A stretch of DNA of 55,670 nt from Microbacterium trichothecenolyticum. Its GTDB lineage: Bacteria; Actinomycetota; Actinomycetes; Actinomycetales; Microbacteriaceae. The first letter of the stretch is position 1; every line of letters begins with the position of its first letter. The translations under genes and the position numbers were made by a program. The notes beneath the pieces are model-generated. The model was not told the origin of the DNA, ran no database searches, and worked only from the letters and a program-made list of their open reading frames with translations. This document shows positions 8,249-17,088 of this stretch, in pieces. The stretch spans positions 1 to 55,670 of the forward strand of contig NZ_JYJA01000018.1 in assembly GCF_000956465.1 (NCBI RefSeq), in the 5' to 3' direction.

Positions 8249-9238
8249 TCAGCCCTCCTCGAGGATGGAGTCCGGCTGGATGTCGATCTTCGCGCCCGTG
8301 AGCTTCGCGGCCAGACGGGCGTTCTGGCCCTCCTTGCCGATCGCGAGCGACAGCTGGTAGTCGGGCACGAGGGCGCGCACGGCCTTGTTCGAGGCATCCA
8401 GGATGAAGCTCGACGTCACCTTCGCGGGCGACAGCGCATTCGCGACGAACTTCGCGAGCTCCGGGTCGTAGTCGACGATGTCGATCTTCTCGCCGCCGAG
8501 CTCTTCGGTGACCGCACGGACGCGACGGCCGAGCTCGCCGATGCAGGCACCCTTGGCGTTGATCGACGGATCGTTCGCCTTCACCGCGATCTTCGTGCGG
8601 TGACCGGCCTCGCGGGCGAGCGAGACGATCTCCACCAGACCGGCGGGGATCTCGGGCACCTCGAGGGCGAACAGCTTGCGCACGAGCCCCGGGTGGGTGC
8701 GTGAGACGGTGATCTGCGGGCCCTTCGTGCCCTTGGCGACCGACGTCACGTAGACGCGCATGCGCGCCCCGTGCGCGTAGTCCTCGCTGGGGACCTGCTC
8801 CTCGGGGGGCAGGATCGCCTCGACGGAGCCGAGGTCGACATGCACCATGCGCGGGTTCGGGCCCTGCTGAACGATTCCGGCGACGATGTCGCCCTCCTTG
8901 CCGCGGAACTCGCCCAGCACCGCGTCGTCGGCGATGTCGCGCAGACGCTGGCTGATGACCTGCTTCGCGGCGAACGCGGCGATGCGGCCGAAGTCCTCGG
9001 GGGTCGACTCCTCTTCGCCGACGACGGCGCCTTCGTCGTCGAGCAGCGGGATGAACACGGCCACGTGACCGGTCTTGCGGTCGAGTTCTGCGCGCGCACC
9101 CTCCGGCAGCTCGCCCGTGGGCGAGGTGTGCTTCGCGTACGCGGTCAGGATCGCCTGTTCGATGATGCGCACGAGCTCGTCGAAGGGGATCTCCTTCTCG
9201 CGCTCGACAGTCCGCAGCAGTCCGAGATCGATGTCCAC
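8249..9238 (-). CDS. nusA: Transcription termination/antitermination factor NusA
   Basis: NusA binds RNA polymerase and nascent RNA and modulates pausing, termination and antitermination. The 329 residues comprise the N-terminal polymerase-binding domain (1-125), an S1 domain (about 130-200) and two KH domains (about 205-325) with KGACIGELGRRVRAV and the second KH loop SLAIGKEGQNARLA. The acidic C-terminal repeats of E. coli NusA are absent, as in other actinobacteria. The GTG start at 9238 has GGAGG five bases upstream. It heads the nusA-ylxR-infB-rbfA cluster; rimP, usually the gene before nusA, is not here. Confidence 0.97.
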   Translation of the reverse strand: MDIDLGLLRTVEREKEIPFDELVRIIEQAILTAYAKHTSPTGELPEGARAELDRKTGHVAVFIPLLDDEGAVVGEEESTPEDFGRIAAFAAKQVISQRLRDIADDAVLGEFRGKEGDIVAGIVQQGPNPRMVHVDLGSVEAILPPEEQVPSEDYAHGARMRVYVTSVAKGTKGPQITVSRTHPGLVRKLFALEVPEIPAGLVEIVSLAREAGHRTKIAVKANDPSINAKGACIGELGRRVRAVTEELGGEKIDIVDYDPELAKFVANALSPAKVTSSFILDASNKAVRALVPDYQLSLAIGKEGQNARLAAKLTGAKIDIQPDSILEEG

Positions 9239-9370
9239 AGTGGCCTCCGTATTCAGCTCTCACCGGCACGTCGACGCGCGCCGGAACCCTCCAACATTAC
9301 CGGATGCCGCGTCCCACGGTTCTGCGAGTCGACTCGACGCCCCGCGCGGCGGCCGGCGCCCCGCCCGCCT

Positions 9371-11239
9371 TCAGCCGGAGCAGTCGTCGACGTGGGTGTC
9401 GGAGTGGCGGAACCGGGCGTCTGTCCATTCGATGAGCACAGGCACGAAGTGCGATCCGGGCAGCAGCGTGCGCAGATGGTCGTAGCCGCGATACTCGAGG
9501 CTGCGCACCTGGTTCCCTTCAGCGCACAGCCGGTCGACGAACTCGCGCTGCAGGTGGGGCGGGATGACCTCGTCCTGGTCCCCCCATGCGACGAGGATCG
9601 GCTGCGTCCAGGGACCCGTCGGCGTGTTGTCCTCGAGCCGGCGGCCGAGCGCTCCCGCGGTGAGGTCGCCGACGAAGAGCGGCCGGTCCTCCGAGACGCC
9701 GAGCGCTGTCGCGACCGAGACGATCACGCCGGGTTCGGACGGGCATCGTTGCGTCATCTCGCGGACGATCGCCTCCGATCCCGGAGCGATGTAGCGGCTG
9801 AGGTCGACATCGTCATAGGTGTCGGCGTAGGGCACGAGCACCCACGAGATGAGGATCGACAGCAGGGCGTTCGCGTCGCCGCTGGTGAGCTCCTCGGCGA
9901 GCGCGACCGGCTCGGCGGCCGGCGCGAGCAGCGCCGTGCCCCGCACGTCCAGATCGGGCGCGTAGTCGTCGGCGATCTGCGAGGTCCAGAGGGCCGCGTG
10001 CCCGCCCTGGGAGTGTCCCCAGACCGCCGTGCGGCTCGACAGCGTGATGCCGTCGAGCTCTCGCGCGGCGATGACGGCGTCCAGGGACGAGCGTGCCTCG
10101 CCGCGGCCGATCAGATACGGGAAGACGCCGGGCGCCCCCTGCCCCGAGTAGTCGGACGCGACGACCACCCAGCCGTTCGCGATCGCCTGGTCGAGTCCGG
10201 GGATCGCCCACTTCGTCGCCGACGCATCGCGCAGGCTCGGCGCGCACCCGCGGGCGACGCCGGTGGTGCCGTGGTTCCACACGACGACCGGTCGAGGGCC
10301 GGGAGGCGGGTCCTGGGGCACGATGACCAACGCGCTCGCAACCGCCGGCTGGCCATTGGCGTCGCGGGTCGTGTACAGGATGCGGCGGACGTCGGCGCCC
10401 GCGGGCTTCTGCCCCGAGAACTCGTCGCTGCGGATCAGGCGCCCGTGGTCGTACGGCACGACGGCGGGCGGGTCGTAGAACGCGTCCACCACCTGGGCGC
10501 CGTCTTCGATCCACGAGTTCGCCCACCACCCGCCGGCCGCGAGCACCACCAGCAGAGCCGAGAGCGCGTAGCGCCCCACCGCCAGCCATACGGCGCGGGC
10601 GCGGCGGCGACGCGTCGTGGACGCCGGAACGGATGCTGCGGGCAGCCCTGTCGCGGGAACGGAGCGCCTTCCCTCCACGAATGCGCGCACGGCGCGGACC
10701 AGCAGAGTGGCACCGAACACGATCGTGCGGACACCGAAGATCACCGCCACGAGGAGGACGGTGACATCAGGCCACGCATACGAGAGCACGCCGAACGCGA
10801 TCTGGGTGCCGCCCCAGACCCCGGCGAGCACGCGCTGGCTGACACTGCCGCGCGACGCCGCGTCGTAGATCGACGCGAGGCCGCCCAGCACGAGGAGCAC
10901 CGCGATGATCTCGGGCAGCAGCTCGAGCGTGCGGCCGAGACCGAAGAGCACCGCCAGGCCCAGCGCGATCCACAGGCCGCCGAACACGAGCCGGGACCAG
11001 AGCGGTGTCTCGGGCGCCGCGATGATGCGGGCGAGGCCTGAGAAGACGGCACTGAGGCCCACGTAGACGGTCAGCAGCACGAGGGAGGTGAGCGGCCGCG
11101 TCACGATGAGCAGCCCCACCAGGAGCGAGAGCGCGCCCACGACGACGAGCACGGCGGGAGGCGCTCCGCGCACGAGGCGAGGTACGACGCTCCAGCCGGT
11201 CGCCGGCGGTCGACGGCCCCCGCGGATCATCCGCCCCAT
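9371..11239 (-). CDS. Membrane-anchored lipase-like alpha/beta hydrolase with N-terminal HdeD-like domain
   Basis: The 622-residue protein looks like a fusion. Residues about 20-185 hold some six hydrophobic helices resembling the HdeD/DUF308 membrane family. Another hydrophobic helix lies near 215-235. The rest is a secretory-lipase-type alpha/beta hydrolase: WNHGTTG near the oxyanion hole, WGHSQGGHAALW with the nucleophile serine near residue 409, then GDQDEVIPPHLQ with a probable acid residue and a late histidine in GYDHLRT or GSHF. Lipid or ester substrates at the outer membrane face are likely but not proven. The start ATG at 11239 excludes a long upstream frame that runs antisense to the next gene. 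It ends 132 bases before nusA. Confidence 0.82.
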   Translation of the reverse strand: MGRMIRGGRRPPATGWSVVPRLVRGAPPAVLVVVGALSLLVGLLIVTRPLTSLVLLTVYVGLSAVFSGLARIIAAPETPLWSRLVFGGLWIALGLAVLFGLGRTLELLPEIIAVLLVLGGLASIYDAASRGSVSQRVLAGVWGGTQIAFGVLSYAWPDVTVLLVAVIFGVRTIVFGATLLVRAVRAFVEGRRSVPATGLPAASVPASTTRRRRARAVWLAVGRYALSALLVVLAAGGWWANSWIEDGAQVVDAFYDPPAVVPYDHGRLIRSDEFSGQKPAGADVRRILYTTRDANGQPAVASALVIVPQDPPPGPRPVVVWNHGTTGVARGCAPSLRDASATKWAIPGLDQAIANGWVVVASDYSGQGAPGVFPYLIGRGEARSSLDAVIAARELDGITLSSRTAVWGHSQGGHAALWTSQIADDYAPDLDVRGTALLAPAAEPVALAEELTSGDANALLSILISWVLVPYADTYDDVDLSRYIAPGSEAIVREMTQRCPSEPGVIVSVATALGVSEDRPLFVGDLTAGALGRRLEDNTPTGPWTQPILVAWGDQDEVIPPHLQREFVDRLCAEGNQVRSLEYRGYDHLRTLLPGSHFVPVLIEWTDARFRHSDTHVDDCSG

Positions 11240-11335
11240 GATAGATCGATCGCATATGAGGGCGCCCGACGCGTGGGAGTGGGTCCCCTCGCGGCGAGGG
11301 CGCGTCAACCCCCCGCTCGCCCGCACGGCGACGGC

Positions 11336-11341
11336 TAGCGT
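11336..11341 (+). promoter_or_regulatory. -10 element of leaderless DUF1206 gene
   Basis: TAGCGT ends six bases before the GTG at 11348, and no Shine-Dalgarno is present. Confidence 0.55.
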
Positions 11342-11347
11342 GAGGAT

Positions 11348-12184
11348 GTGGAGACCCGCGACGGCGTGAAGGCGAACGCGAAGCACCTCGCCCGTGAGGC
11401 GGAGTCGAGCTTCGCCTTCGAGACGCTCGCGCGCGCCGGGTACGTCGCCAACGGCGTCATCCACGCGCTCATCGGCGCCATCGTCATCGTCATCGCCTCC
11501 GGCGGACGCGGTGAGGGCGATCAGCTGGGCGCCATGAAGGCGGTCGCGGGGGCCCCGGTCGGTTTCGTGGTGCTGTGGCTCATCGCGATCGGCCTGTGGG
11601 CGCTCGCGCTGTGGCACGTGAGCGAGGGCATCCTCGCGCGTGACCTGTCGGACGACATCGAAGGCGCCGCCCGCAAGTGGAGTCGCCGCCTCTCGGAGTT
11701 CGGCCAGGCGGCCGTGTTCGTCGCACTCGGCGGGATCTCGGCCGCCGTGGCGATGGGGGCGCGACCCGACGGCGAGAAGACCGCGGAAGGAGCCAGCCGA
11801 AGTCTCCTGCAGATTCCAGGCGGGCACATCGTGCTCGGCCTCGTCGGCGTCGGGATCGGCGTCGGCGGCGTGGCCTTCGTCGTCATGGGCGTCCGGAGGA
11901 GCTTCCGCAATCGCATCCGCATCCCGGACGGCGGACTCGGTTGGGGCTTCACGACGCTGGGGGTCGTCGGGTTCGTCGCGAAGGGCATCGCCCTCCTGAT
12001 CGTGGGGGTGCTGCTCGGCGTCGCGGCAGTGCGCGCCGACGCGAGAGTCGCGGGCGGGCTCGACGGCGCCGTCGACGCGGTGCTCGAGCTGCCGCTCGGT
12101 CCCGCGCTCGCATGGGTGGTCGGACTGGGCCTGCTCGCCTACGGCGTCTTCACGATCGCCCGTGCCCGCTTCGCGTGGATGTGA
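11348..12184 (+). CDS. DUF1206 family membrane protein
   Basis: The 278-residue protein matches the DUF1206 pattern: three repeats of a two-helix unit, at about residues 30-95, 115-175 and 195-270, each opening with a phrase like ARAGYVANGVIHALIG, FGQAAVFVALGGISAAVA or VGFVAKGIALLIVGV. Function of the family is unknown; it is widespread in actinobacteria and cyanobacteria. The GTG at 11348 follows a -10-like TAGCGT by six bases, so the transcript is probably leaderless. It is divergent from the lipase fusion, and the two start codons are 108 bases apart. Confidence 0.85.
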   Translation: METRDGVKANAKHLAREAESSFAFETLARAGYVANGVIHALIGAIVIVIASGGRGEGDQLGAMKAVAGAPVGFVVLWLIAIGLWALALWHVSEGILARDLSDDIEGAARKWSRRLSEFGQAAVFVALGGISAAVAMGARPDGEKTAEGASRSLLQIPGGHIVLGLVGVGIGVGGVAFVVMGVRRSFRNRIRIPDGGLGWGFTTLGVVGFVAKGIALLIVGVLLGVAAVRADARVAGGLDGAVDAVLELPLGPALAWVVGLGLLAYGVFTIARARFAWM

Positions 12185-12269
12185 CCGGGGCCCGGGCACG
12201 GGGTTGACCCGCGGCATCCGTCCTGTCAATGGCCTGGCAGAGGCGCGCGACCGAGCGGAATCTGATCGC

Positions 12270-12791
12270 ATGACGCACACAGAGGAAGATCTCGTCACCG
12301 GCCCCGAAGCGATCGCGCGGGTCAAGGAACTCGTCGAGGACATCCACTTCACGATGCTGACCACTCGCGATCCCGCGGGGAATCTCGTCAGCCGGCCGAT
12401 GAGCACGCGCCAGATGGATGGGAACGGCGACATCTGGTTCTTCACTCTCGCCGACACGGCGAAGGTGTCGGAGAGCCAGGCGGATCCGCAGCACGACGTG
12501 GGCCTGTCGTACCTCGATTCCAAGGGGCATCGCTATGTCTCGGTCGCCGGCCGGGCCCAGGTCGTGCGCGACGCGGCGAAGATGAAGGAGCTGTACTCCC
12601 CTAGCCTCGACATCTGGTTCGAGAACGGACTCGAGACCCCCGGCATCGTGCTGCTTCGGGTGACGCCCGTCGAATGCGAGTTCTGGGAGCCCCGGCACGG
12701 CAAGCTCGTCACGGCGGCAGGCATGCTCAAGGCGCTCGTGACGAGGGACACGCCCGACGACACCATGTCGCACGGAAGAGTCAGCTGCTGA
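12270..12791 (+). CDS. Pyridoxamine 5'-phosphate oxidase-fold protein, general stress type
   Basis: The 173 residues form a split beta-barrel of the flavin-binding PNPOx-like superfamily, nearest to the general stress protein 26 group, with the core HFTMLTTRDPAGNLVSRPM at about residues 27-45 and the typical DIWFF strand. Members bind FMN, FAD or F420 and act as small reductases or binding proteins; the substrate is unknown. The ATG at 12270 has GAATCT six bases upstream and no Shine-Dalgarno, so it may be leaderless. A longer frame from 12162 would run into the DUF1206 gene and is not favoured. Confidence 0.85.
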   Translation: MTHTEEDLVTGPEAIARVKELVEDIHFTMLTTRDPAGNLVSRPMSTRQMDGNGDIWFFTLADTAKVSESQADPQHDVGLSYLDSKGHRYVSVAGRAQVVRDAAKMKELYSPSLDIWFENGLETPGIVLLRVTPVECEFWEPRHGKLVTAAGMLKALVTRDTPDDTMSHGRVSC

Positions 12792-12916
12792 CGCCCGCCC
12801 GGGCGCAGGCCGTCACACCGCGGACCGGCGCGGACACCGGCTCGTTCCCGCTGCGCTCCGCCATACTGGCCGTGCACGACTCAGGCGGCAGCGGCGATCC
12901 ACAGGGGGGCACGGGC

Positions 12917-13558
12917 ATGACCGACGGCACGACGAACATCGCGATCACCGACGCCCTGCCCGCTCCCCGCGGCGGCGGGCTGCGCGTCGCGGACCCCGGT
13001 CTCATCGGCCTGCTGGGCTTCGTGATCGCCACCGTCACGGCGCAGCTCGCGCATCTCGGCCTTCAGGACGACGCGCCCGTGTTCTGGGTGGGCGCCGTGT
13101 TCGGGGGTGTGGTGCAGGTGACCGCGGGCATGCTGTCGTACTTCGCGGGCGACAACTTCCACTTCATCGTGTACAACGCCTTCGGCTGGTACTGGATCGT
13201 GGTCCCGGGGTTCCTCCTCGGCGAGGAGCTCGGCTTCTTCGAGGTCACCGCGCAGGCGCGCGGCCTCTTCTCGCTCGTGTTCGCGATCCTGGCGCTGCTG
13301 TTCACGCCGGCCGGTGCGGCGCACAACTCCGTGCTGCCGATCACGCTGCTGAGCGTCTCGCTCGGGCTGGGGCTCCAGTCGATCGCGGCGTTCACCGCGA
13401 CGGAGGGCCTCGCGATCACCGGCTCGATCCTGCTGATGGTGGCATCGGCGCTCGCGGCCTACATGCTCGTCGAGAAGTTCTACTGGCGGACCATCGGGCG
13501 CCGCGTCGTGCCCCTGGGACCGCCGTGGATCCTCGGTGATCCCAACCCGGAGTCCTGA
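12917..13558 (+). CDS. GPR1/FUN34/YaaH family transporter (acetate/succinate type)
   Basis: A 213-residue six-helix membrane protein resembling the acetate uptake transporter family. Residues 20-45 hold the degenerate signature ADPGLIGLLGFVIATV, where canonical members have N-P-A-P-L-G-L; the second conserved stretch FGGVVQVTAGMLSYFAGDNF follows near 62-81. Asp replaces the usual Asn of the signature, which may alter substrate. The ATG at 12917 has a GGGGGG run upstream; the frame extends back to 12674 but overlaps the previous gene. It ends at a strong terminator shared with the PhoX-like gene. Confidence 0.8.
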   Translation: MTDGTTNIAITDALPAPRGGGLRVADPGLIGLLGFVIATVTAQLAHLGLQDDAPVFWVGAVFGGVVQVTAGMLSYFAGDNFHFIVYNAFGWYWIVVPGFLLGEELGFFEVTAQARGLFSLVFAILALLFTPAGAAHNSVLPITLLSVSLGLGLQSIAAFTATEGLAITGSILLMVASALAAYMLVEKFYWRTIGRRVVPLGPPWILGDPNPES

Positions 13559-13570
13559 CGCCACGACGAG

Positions 13571-13605
13571 GACGCCGCCCCGCCTCAGGAAGGCGGGGCG
13601 GCGTC
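13571..13605. terminator. Bidirectional terminator between YaaH-type and PhoX-like genes
   Basis: A perfect 15-base-pair GC-rich stem (13571-13585 and 13591-13605, loop CAGGA) lies between two convergent stop codons. Confidence 0.88.
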
Positions 13606-13623
13606 TCGATGCGGTGGATGAGT

Positions 13624-15687
13624 TCAGGCGCGGTAGACCTGCACCACCGAGGGGCGCGGCGCCGTGGCGACGGCGCCGGCCGCGGTCGAGCCGTAGTCCG
13701 GGAAGAGGGACGTCGGCGCGGCGAACGTGCCGCCCTCACCCGGGTGCTGCACGGCGACGAACACCAGGCCGTCCTTGTCGTGGATGACAGGACCGCACGT
13801 CTCAGCCTCGCGGGGCACCGACAGGAACTGCTGCACGTGGCCGCGCTCAGCGCCCTCGAGCGGCACGAGGAACAGGCCGTCGTTGTAGCCGATCGTGCTC
13901 GGCGCGCCGTCGGTCGAGATCCAGAGGTTGCCGGCGGAGTCGAACGCGACGTTGTCGGGGCAGGAGATGGGCGACACGAGCTCCTTCGGGAAGCCGGCGA
14001 AGTACGAGTTGCCGAACACCGCGGGGTCGCCGCACAGGAGCAGGATGCTCCAGCCGAACGTGGTGCCCGCCTGCCCGGCCGTCTCGGTCAGCTCGACCAC
14101 ATGGCCGTAGCGGTTCCCGGTGATGGGGTTCGCCTCGTCGATGCTCGCCACCGAGCGCGCCGAGTTGTTCGTGAGCGCGAGGTACACCTTGCCGGTCTTG
14201 GGGCTGGGCTCGACATCCTCGGGGCGGTCCATCTTGGTCGCGCCCACGGCATCCGCCGCCAGACGCGTGTAGACGAGCACCTGCTCGGTCGTGAACCCGG
14301 GGACGACGCTCTCTCCGTTGCGGGTGAGCGGGATCCAGGTGCCCGAGCCGTCGAACTTGCCGTCGGCCGGCAGCGCGCCGGTGCCTGTGATCTGGTTCGC
14401 CGGCGAGTTGCCCGAGAACTTGGCGACGTACAGGTCGCCCTCGCTCAGCAGCTGGAGGTTCTTCTTGCGCGAGCCCGAGATCCTGTTCTTCGAGACGAAC
14501 TTGTAGAGGTAGTCGTTGCGCTCGTCGTCGCCCATGTAGGCGACCACGCGGCCGTCCTCGGCGACGATGACGTTGGCGCCCTCGTGCTTGAACCGGCCCA
14601 TCGCCGTGTGCTTGCGGGGGGTCGAGGTCGGGTCCTGGGGATCGATCTCGACGATGTAGCCGAAGCGGTTGGGCTCGTTGACGTAGTCGGCGTTATGCGC
14701 GTCGAAGCGGGGGTCGTACTTGTCCCAGCCTGTCGATGTCGAGGTCGAGGATGAGGACTGGTAGCGCTTCTGCGCGGCGGTGTCGGCAGCCCAAGCGAAG
14801 TAGCCGTTGAAGTTCTCCTCGCCCGACAGGATCGTGCCCCAGGGCGTGGTGCCGCCCGCGCAGTTGCCGAGCGTCCCGTGCACCCAGCGGCCCTCGGGGT
14901 CGGCAGCGGTCTTCACCAGGTCGCTGCCGGCGGCGGGACCGGTGAGCTCGAACACCGTCTCGACCGTGATGCGACGGTTGCGCTTGCCGTCGACGACGTA
15001 CGACCACGGCTCGCCGGTGCGCCTGCGGGTGATCTCCACGACCGACATGCCCTGCGCGGCCTTGTAGATGTCGCCCCGACGCTGCAGCTCGGCGGCGTCG
15101 GTGGTCGGCGGGAACATGATCTCGGGGTTGACGTACTCGTGGTTGTTCACGAGCACACCGGTCTTGCCGCTCGGGTCGGCGACGATGTCGAGGTAGTCGC
15201 TGTTGTAGCCGAACTGCACGGCCTGCGCGGCGGGCGTCTGGGCGTTGACGTCGAAGGCCGGAGCCTTCGAGAACAGCGGGTCGCCCCAGCGGATGATCGG
15301 CCGCCACGTGTAGCCGGCCGGGACGGTGAACTCGTCGACCAGACGGTTCACCGGCGCGATCGGGTCGAAGGGGAGGCTGCCGCCCGCGGGCCGCGCGAAT
15401 GCGGCGCCCGCTCCCCCGACACCCGACGAGCCCGCGCCGGACACCGGCGTCTGCCCGCGGAGGCCGCCGACGGCGACAGCGACGGCACCTGCGGCACCCA
15501 GTCCGAGGAGCGCGCGACGCGACAGCGCGGCCGCGGCGACCTCCTGGAAGGTCTCGTTGTGCGACGAGTTGCACTCGGGGCCCAGGCACGCGTTGGCGCA
15601 CTTGTACTGGCAGGTCACGGCGAGGCGCTTGCCTCGTGCGTGGTCTGCCATGGGCAGGGAACGGCGGAATCCTTCGATGATGCTCAC
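13624..15687 (-). CDS. PhoX/DUF839 family protein, Tat-exported
   Basis: The 687-residue protein belongs to the PhoX family of Ca/Fe-dependent alkaline phosphatases (DUF839), seen in the beta-propeller motifs GVLVNNHEYVNPE, CAGGTTPWGTILSGEEN and KMDRPEDVEPSP. A Tat signal SRRALLG with a hydrophobic run lies at residues 56-75, and before it is a cysteine cluster (Cys 26, 30, 34, 39). Phosphate release outside the cell is the likely role. I choose the GTG at 15687 because AGAGGA (15693-15698) sits five bases upstream; ATG codons at 15708 and 15762 are alternatives without such a site. Active-site assignments were not checked by alignment. Confidence 0.85.
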   Translation of the reverse strand: MSIIEGFRRSLPMADHARGKRLAVTCQYKCANACLGPECNSSHNETFQEVAAAALSRRALLGLGAAGAVAVAVGGLRGQTPVSGAGSSGVGGAGAAFARPAGGSLPFDPIAPVNRLVDEFTVPAGYTWRPIIRWGDPLFSKAPAFDVNAQTPAAQAVQFGYNSDYLDIVADPSGKTGVLVNNHEYVNPEIMFPPTTDAAELQRRGDIYKAAQGMSVVEITRRRTGEPWSYVVDGKRNRRITVETVFELTGPAAGSDLVKTAADPEGRWVHGTLGNCAGGTTPWGTILSGEENFNGYFAWAADTAAQKRYQSSSSTSTSTGWDKYDPRFDAHNADYVNEPNRFGYIVEIDPQDPTSTPRKHTAMGRFKHEGANVIVAEDGRVVAYMGDDERNDYLYKFVSKNRISGSRKKNLQLLSEGDLYVAKFSGNSPANQITGTGALPADGKFDGSGTWIPLTRNGESVVPGFTTEQVLVYTRLAADAVGATKMDRPEDVEPSPKTGKVYLALTNNSARSVASIDEANPITGNRYGHVVELTETAGQAGTTFGWSILLLCGDPAVFGNSYFAGFPKELVSPISCPDNVAFDSAGNLWISTDGAPSTIGYNDGLFLVPLEGAERGHVQQFLSVPREAETCGPVIHDKDGLVFVAVQHPGEGGTFAAPTSLFPDYGSTAAGAVATAPRPSVVQVYRA

Positions 15688-15854
15688 GAGCGTCCTCTCG
15701 GCATGCATGACAGCGGGCTGGCGTGGGGTGGCGCCAGCCTCGCCGCGTGCGGCGAAGCTCATCGGAACCGGAGGTGAACGGCCGGCGACGAGGACATGAG
15801 AACGGCTTCATCGAGACGGATGCCGCATCCCCCCGTCGGCGGGACGCCGAACGG

Positions 15855-16904
15855 TCAGCCTGCCGGTGCGGATTCCAGCGAATTGACCGCCCGGATGAGG
15901 CGGTACAGCTCGCCCACGCGGAACTGGTCCAGTCGCAGGACCAGCCGCGGCCATTGCAGCTCGTCGTCGTCCTCGATCTCGACCGCGAGCGGTCCGCGCC
16001 GCTCGATGCCGCCTTCGGTGACGAGGTCGCCGAACGCGGCGTTGAGCGCCTCGACTTCAGCATCCGTCGGCTCGGCCTTCACGCGCAGCACGAGCCGCTT
16101 GCCGACCCACCGCAGCGAGTCGTAGTTGCGGTAGAACCCGGTGAGCTCGTCGACGGCGGCGGTCACCGAGTCGGTGATGAGCACCCGATCGAAGTCGCCC
16201 TTCGAGATCACGCCGGACGGAATCAGGTGATCGTCGACGAATCGGCGCAGCCCCGTCCAGAACGTGCCGCCGGGCGCGTCGAGCAGCACGATCGGGGTCG
16301 GATCGGCCTTGCCGGTCTGCTGCAGCGTCAGCAGCTCGAACATCTCGTCGAGCGTCCCGAAGCCGCCGGGAACGCAGACGAAGCCGCTCGACTCCTTCAC
16401 GAGCATGAGCTTGCGCGTGAAGAAGTACTTCATCGCCACGCTGCGGGCGTTCGCGCCCACGACCGCGTTCGGCCTCTCCTCGAACGGGAGGCGGATCGAC
16501 ACGCCGAGCGAGTTGTGGGGGCCGGCGCCCTCGGCGGCGGCCTGCATGATGCCCGGTCCTGCGCCCGTCACCACCATCCACCCGCGCTCGGCGAGCGCGG
16601 TCGCCGCCTCGGACGCCTGGCGGTACAGCGCGTCGTCCGGCAGCGTGCGCGCGGAGCCGAAGATCGTGACCTTCGGAGTCCCCCGGTACGGCGCGAACAA
16701 GCGGAAGGCGGCGCGCATCTCGCTGAGCGCGGCCGATGTGATCTTGAGGTCGAGGCGCTCGGTGTCGTCGATCCCCAGTCCGATGCCCGTCGCGAGGATG
16801 CGGGCCACCAGATCGGTGCTCTCGGTGATGCCCGCTGCGGCGATGGTCGCGCGCAGCTCCTCGGTCACGGGATGCGGGATGGTTCCGGTGTCGCTGGGGC
16901 CCAT
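15855..16904 (-). CDS. LOG family protein (Rossmann fold, nucleotide-processing)
   Basis: This 349-residue protein has the LOG family core with FGSARTLPDD, TGAGPGIMQAA and the signature PGGFGTLDE near residues 180-188, the motif used by phosphoribohydrolases that release bases from nucleoside monophosphates. Many members are annotated as lysine decarboxylase from an old misassignment. It is longer than the about 190-residue minimal LOG enzymes, with about 70 extra residues at the N-terminus and about 85 at the C-terminus. The ATG at 16904 is divergent from the membrane operon at 17089. Confidence 0.87.
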   Translation of the reverse strand: MGPSDTGTIPHPVTEELRATIAAAGITESTDLVARILATGIGLGIDDTERLDLKITSAALSEMRAAFRLFAPYRGTPKVTIFGSARTLPDDALYRQASEAATALAERGWMVVTGAGPGIMQAAAEGAGPHNSLGVSIRLPFEERPNAVVGANARSVAMKYFFTRKLMLVKESSGFVCVPGGFGTLDEMFELLTLQQTGKADPTPIVLLDAPGGTFWTGLRRFVDDHLIPSGVISKGDFDRVLITDSVTAAVDELTGFYRNYDSLRWVGKRLVLRVKAEPTDAEVEALNAAFGDLVTEGGIERRGPLAVEIEDDDELQWPRLVLRLDQFRVGELYRLIRAVNSLESAPAG

Positions 16905-16993
16905 GACGCCCAGAGTGCCACGCGGAGCCGCCGTTCGGTGGACGACGCGTGAACGATCTCGTCACGCCGGCGCGGAGCATGACGGATCGATAT

Positions 16994-17018
16994 GGATACA
17001 CCGTTGTATCCGAACGGT
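16994..17018. promoter_or_regulatory. Two overlapping palindromes, candidate operator or RNA switch
   Basis: GGATACA (16994-17000) and TGTATCC (17005-17011) form a perfect 7-base palindrome with a 4-base centre. ACCGTT (17000-17005) and AACGGT (17013-17018) form a second one that shares bases with the first, so both cannot form in one RNA. It lies in the 184-base gap between two divergent genes, about 70 bases before the start at 17089. Confidence 0.5.
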
Positions 17019-17088
17019 GGTCGGGTGCATCATTCTGCGTGGGGACACATGGCATGCGCGAGGGAGCGGATGCCACTGGGGGTGCGAC

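Noticed and set aside
9371..12523. 1050-codon frame extending the lipase fusion upstream
   Set aside because: The extra part lies antisense to the DUF1206 gene and has shadow-like composition. The membrane domain begins soon after the ATG at 11239.
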